Below, piece after piece: positions 6,663 to 7,827 of a stretch of DNA of 7,827 nucleotides. Within the stretch, counting starts at the first letter, position 1, and each line of letters starts with the position of its first letter. Source of the DNA: an uncultured Actinomycetes bacterium (lineage in GTDB: Bacteria; Actinomycetota; Acidimicrobiia; Acidimicrobiales; Acidimicrobilacustridaceae); assembly GCA_937927725.1 (NCBI GenBank), contig CALBSE010000049.1, forward strand, positions 1 through 7,827, written 5' to 3'. The position numbers were made by a program, and so were the translations under genes. A model generated the notes under the pieces. That model saw nothing but the letters and a program-made list of their open reading frames with translations. It ran no database searches and had not been told where the DNA came from.

Positions 6663-6676
6663 GATGCCTTGGCATC
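6663..6676 (-). promoter_or_regulatory. Short hairpin abutting the ilvB ribosome site
   Basis: GATGCC and GGCATC (6 bp, TT centre on the plus strand) end one base before the GGGGAGGA ribosome site of ilvB (6662-6655). It may influence ribosome access or simply insulate the site from the attenuator. It is short and could be chance. Confidence 0.3.
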
Positions 6677-6713
6677 AGCGGGATCGGGCCGGTTCGAACG
6701 GGCGGAACGTAAA

Positions 6714-6735
6714 CGGCCTCCCGAATGGGAGGCCG
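6714..6735 (-). terminator. Attenuator terminator hairpin upstream of ilvB
   Basis: On the minus strand CGGCCTCCC and GGGAGGCCG form a perfect 9-bp stem with a 4-base ATTC loop, followed directly by TTTACGTT, a short U-rich stretch. It lies about 35 bases after the leader-peptide stop and about 65 bases before ilvB, so it would terminate leader transcription before the operon. Together with the Val/Leu-rich leader frame this fits ribosome-mediated attenuation as known for ilvBNC in Corynebacterium glutamicum. Confidence 0.7.
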
Positions 6736-6740
6736 GGGGC

Positions 6741-6770
6741 GCACACGCGACGGACGAAGCCGGCGTGTGC
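6741..6770 (-). promoter_or_regulatory. Leader stem-loop beginning at the leader-peptide stop codon
   Basis: GCACACGC (6770-6763) and GCGTGTGC (6748-6741) form a perfect 8-bp stem around a 14-base loop. The first base of the stem is the last base of the leader TAG. A ribosome stalled on the Val-Val-Leu codons just upstream would cover the 5' arm, so this is a plausible pause hairpin (1:2). A 5-bp alternative, GCCGG (6764-6760) with CCGGC (6736-6732), would clash with both this stem and the terminator and is a weak antiterminator candidate. Confidence 0.55.
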
Positions 6771-6811
6771 TAGCGGAGTACTACGAGCGAGGTAAGGACC
6801 GTCGTGCTCAC
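6770..6811 (-). CDS. Branched-chain amino acid leader peptide for ilvBNC attenuation, 13 aa
   Basis: A GTG-started frame of 13 codons reads MSTTVLTSLVVLR and stops with TAG. Six of 13 residues are Val or Leu, including the run Leu-Val-Val-Leu four codons before the stop, and three are Thr, the precursor of isoleucine. AGGA lies 4 bases before the GTG. The stop codon touches a perfect stem-loop, and a terminator-like hairpin follows before ilvB, the expected order for a ribosome-sensing attenuator. Expected behaviour: low charged tRNA-Val or tRNA-Leu stalls the ribosome near the end and lets transcription run into ilvB; plentiful supply permits termination. The peptide itself needs no function. 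The codon pattern and position are seen directly; regulation is inferred from known ilvBNC attenuators. Confidence 0.75.
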   Translation of the reverse strand: MSTTVLTSLVVLR

Positions 6812-6889
6812 AGGGTCCTGAGTCTTGCCGCCCGGAGCCCCTAACGGCAACTCGGAGCTTTTCCCCTATCAATCGCAGCGGCAGGTCGT

Positions 6890-6901
6890 TACGGTCGACC
6901 C
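6890..6901 (+). promoter_or_regulatory. Candidate leaderless -10 box for the TM2 gene
   Basis: TACGGT (6890-6895, TANNNT) ends six bases before the ATG at 6902, placing the start of transcription on the start codon itself. No Shine-Dalgarno lies at a usable distance. A -35 box is not evident. It points away from the ilvB leader; the intervening 6812-6889 should hold the ilvB promoter on the other strand, but no convincing pair of boxes is seen there. Confidence 0.4.
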
Positions 6902-7252
6902 ATGACGACACAAGAGAATCAGCCCGCAGGTTGGTACGACGACGGCAGTGGCCAGCAGCGCTGGTGGGACGGAACCCAGTGGGGCGACTATGCCGCACCG
7001 GCCGTTTCCACCGCCCCGGCCGGCTACCAACCCAAATCCCGCATGGCCGCCGGGCTCCTCGGGATCCTTCTCGGAGGCTTCGGAGCCCACAACTTCTACC
7101 TGGGGTACACGAACAAGGCGATCCTGCAGCTTGTGCTCACAATCTTCACCTGTGGCATCGCGTCGCTCTGGGGCTTGGTCGAGGGAATCCTCATTCTCAC
7201 GAAGAACGAGAACTACCTCACAGACGCGAACGGCGTCGCTCTCGTCGACTGA
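6902..7252 (+). CDS. DUF2510-TM2 domain membrane protein, 116 aa
   Basis: A small integral membrane protein of unknown role. Residues 8-31 (PAGWYDDGSGQQRWWDGTQWGDYA) are a DUF2510 motif, the Trp-rich cytoplasmic or surface tag widespread in actinobacteria. After a Pro/Ala-rich linker comes a TM2 domain (about 45-108): a first membrane segment near 48-67 with GGFGAHNFYLG, and a second near 74-99 (ILQLVLTIF...GLVEGILIL). The usual TM2 acidic residue in the second segment is Glu94, where Asp is common. There is no signal peptide. It is divergent from the ilvB leader and convergent with the lipoprotein gene, whose end is only 8 bases away, so no shared operon is implied. The function of the family is not established. 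Confidence 0.93.
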   Translation: MTTQENQPAGWYDDGSGQQRWWDGTQWGDYAAPAVSTAPAGYQPKSRMAAGLLGILLGGFGAHNFYLGYTNKAILQLVLTIFTCGIASLWGLVEGILILTKNENYLTDANGVALVD

Positions 7253-7260
7253 GTCTCCGG

Positions 7261-7785
7261 TTACTTGTTCGCGTAACTCGGGCAGTTCTTCGCCGTCCAC
7301 GCATCGATGTTGTTCGTGGCTTGCAGGAACTGCGCATCGTCCATCGCCGCTGACGCGTCCATCAGATTCTGCTGCGTTGCTGGATCAGTGATGTTTGCCG
7401 TATCGATACCCTTCACTGCATCGGCATAGGTTCTGATGCCAGCGACGATGGTTGTCCAGTCGCTGCGAATTTCGCTCGGAACGCTCGCGGTAAACGAATC
7501 AAGGGTCGACACAATCGAACTGAGGTCGAGTGACGAACTTCCCGAGGTCGTCGTCATTGACGATTCCATGCTTGCGGAAAGTTCCTGCGTCTTATTGAAA
7601 AGATCAGCGCAGCTACTTGCATCGCCGCCACTCGTGACATTTGACCCAGCAGTTGTCGCTGATGAGTCAGACCCTCCCGATGTTGCACTGCTCTTGTCGG
7701 AAGAGCCACCACACGCGGTGCCTACAAGCATCAGTCCCGACACGAACAGTGCAGCAAGCGCCGCACCTTTCGTCGATGTACGCAT
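7261..7785 (-). CDS. Secreted lipoprotein of unknown function, 174 aa
   Basis: I do not recognise a family. The N-terminus is a lipoprotein signal peptide: MRTSTK, a hydrophobic stretch (8-22) and VGTAC with Cys25 as the likely lipidated residue. The -3 position is Gly rather than the usual Leu, so the lipobox is slightly off consensus. A Ser/Gly/Thr-rich linker (26-57) follows, then a compact, mostly helical-looking domain of about 115 residues. That domain contains exactly two cysteines, Cys59 (SSCADLF) near its start and Cys168 (KNCPSY) near its end, suggesting a disulfide closing it. It should be anchored on the outer face of the cytoplasmic membrane. The ATG at 7785 has GGAGGA six bases upstream. 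Possible -10 TACGCT at 7824-7819. It ends 8 bases from the convergent TM2 gene. Confidence 0.88.
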   Translation of the reverse strand: MRTSTKGAALAALFVSGLMLVGTACGGSSDKSSATSGGSDSSATTAGSNVTSGGDASSCADLFNKTQELSASMESSMTTTSGSSSLDLSSIVSTLDSFTASVPSEIRSDWTTIVAGIRTYADAVKGIDTANITDPATQQNLMDASAAMDDAQFLQATNNIDAWTAKNCPSYANK

Positions 7786-7827
7786 GTCGTTTCCTCCAGG
7801 GGGGTTAGAGACACCCTCAGCGTACGG

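Noticed and set aside
6688..6704. tRNA-like GTTCGAAC (T-loop) or T-box remnant in the ilvB leader
   Set aside because: The flanking stem pairs imperfectly, there is no acceptor or anticodon arm, and no T-box sequence is seen; it is most likely a chance 8-base palindrome.
5864..6712. Long plus-strand open frame (282 codons) opposite ilvB
   Set aside because: It is antisense to the fully conserved N-terminal half of ilvB, its translation is low-complexity Arg/Asp/Gly-rich without a recognisable domain, and no ribosome site is seen. It is a by-product of codon bias.
6836..6872. ilvB promoter with TTGATA (6872-6867) as -35 and TTAGGG (6844-6839) as -10
   Set aside because: The spacing of 22 bases is too long, and at 17 bases the hexamer is TGCCGT, a poor -10. 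I could not assign the promoter by eye.
6869..7300. Minus-strand open frame of 143 codons opposite the TM2 gene
   Set aside because: It lies across the divergent promoter region and antisense to a recognisable DUF2510-TM2 protein; no family features are seen.

Overview
The window looks like a chromosomal segment from an actinobacterium (Actinomycetota), moderately GC-rich by eye. The best lineage evidence is a DUF2510-TM2 membrane protein, a combination typical of actinobacteria. Supporting evidence is two candidate leaderless genes with a TANNNT-like -10 box six bases before the ATG, GTG starts, and operon-end hairpins without U-tracts. An Acidimicrobiia-like member is my guess, not something the sequence proves.

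Layout, left to right. (1) 1-911, minus strand: two overlapping short-chain dehydrogenase/reductase genes; the downstream one is cut by the window edge. A strong hairpin (957-985) separates them from (2) metY (1010-2320, minus), an O-acetylhomoserine sulfhydrylase of methionine synthesis with a candidate promoter and a short 5' leader. (3) 2454-3147, plus: a VapBC-type toxin-antitoxin pair with a candidate leaderless promoter overlapped by three phased operator half-sites, followed by a hairpin. (4) 3291-6649, minus: ilvB-ilvN-ilvC, the first two steps of branched-chain amino acid synthesis. ilvB and ilvN overlap by 4 bases; ilvC follows after a 108-base gap. (5) 6650-6811, minus: the ilvB leader. 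It holds a 13-codon open frame not listed among ordinary ORFs, MSTTVLTSLVVLR, with six of its 13 codons Val or Leu, then a stem-loop starting at its stop codon, then a terminator-like hairpin followed by TTTACGTT. This is a probable branched-chain amino acid attenuator. (6) 6902-7252, plus: the DUF2510-TM2 protein, divergent from ilvB. (7) 7261-7785, minus: a small secreted lipoprotein of unknown function, convergent with it.

How the genes work together: IlvB+IlvN make acetolactate and acetohydroxybutyrate, and IlvC converts these to the dihydroxy acids. Expression is probably tuned by Val/Leu supply through the leader, and enzyme activity by valine through the IlvN ACT domain. MetY is also amino acid synthesis but forms its own transcription unit. 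The toxin-antitoxin pair between metY and ilvC is on the opposite strand and looks like an independent insertion. I found no rRNA, tRNA, CRISPR, insertion sequence or recognised riboswitch. The most interesting item is the ilvB leader, followed by the vapBC operator. Both belong to known kinds of regulation, and I did not find a clearly new system.
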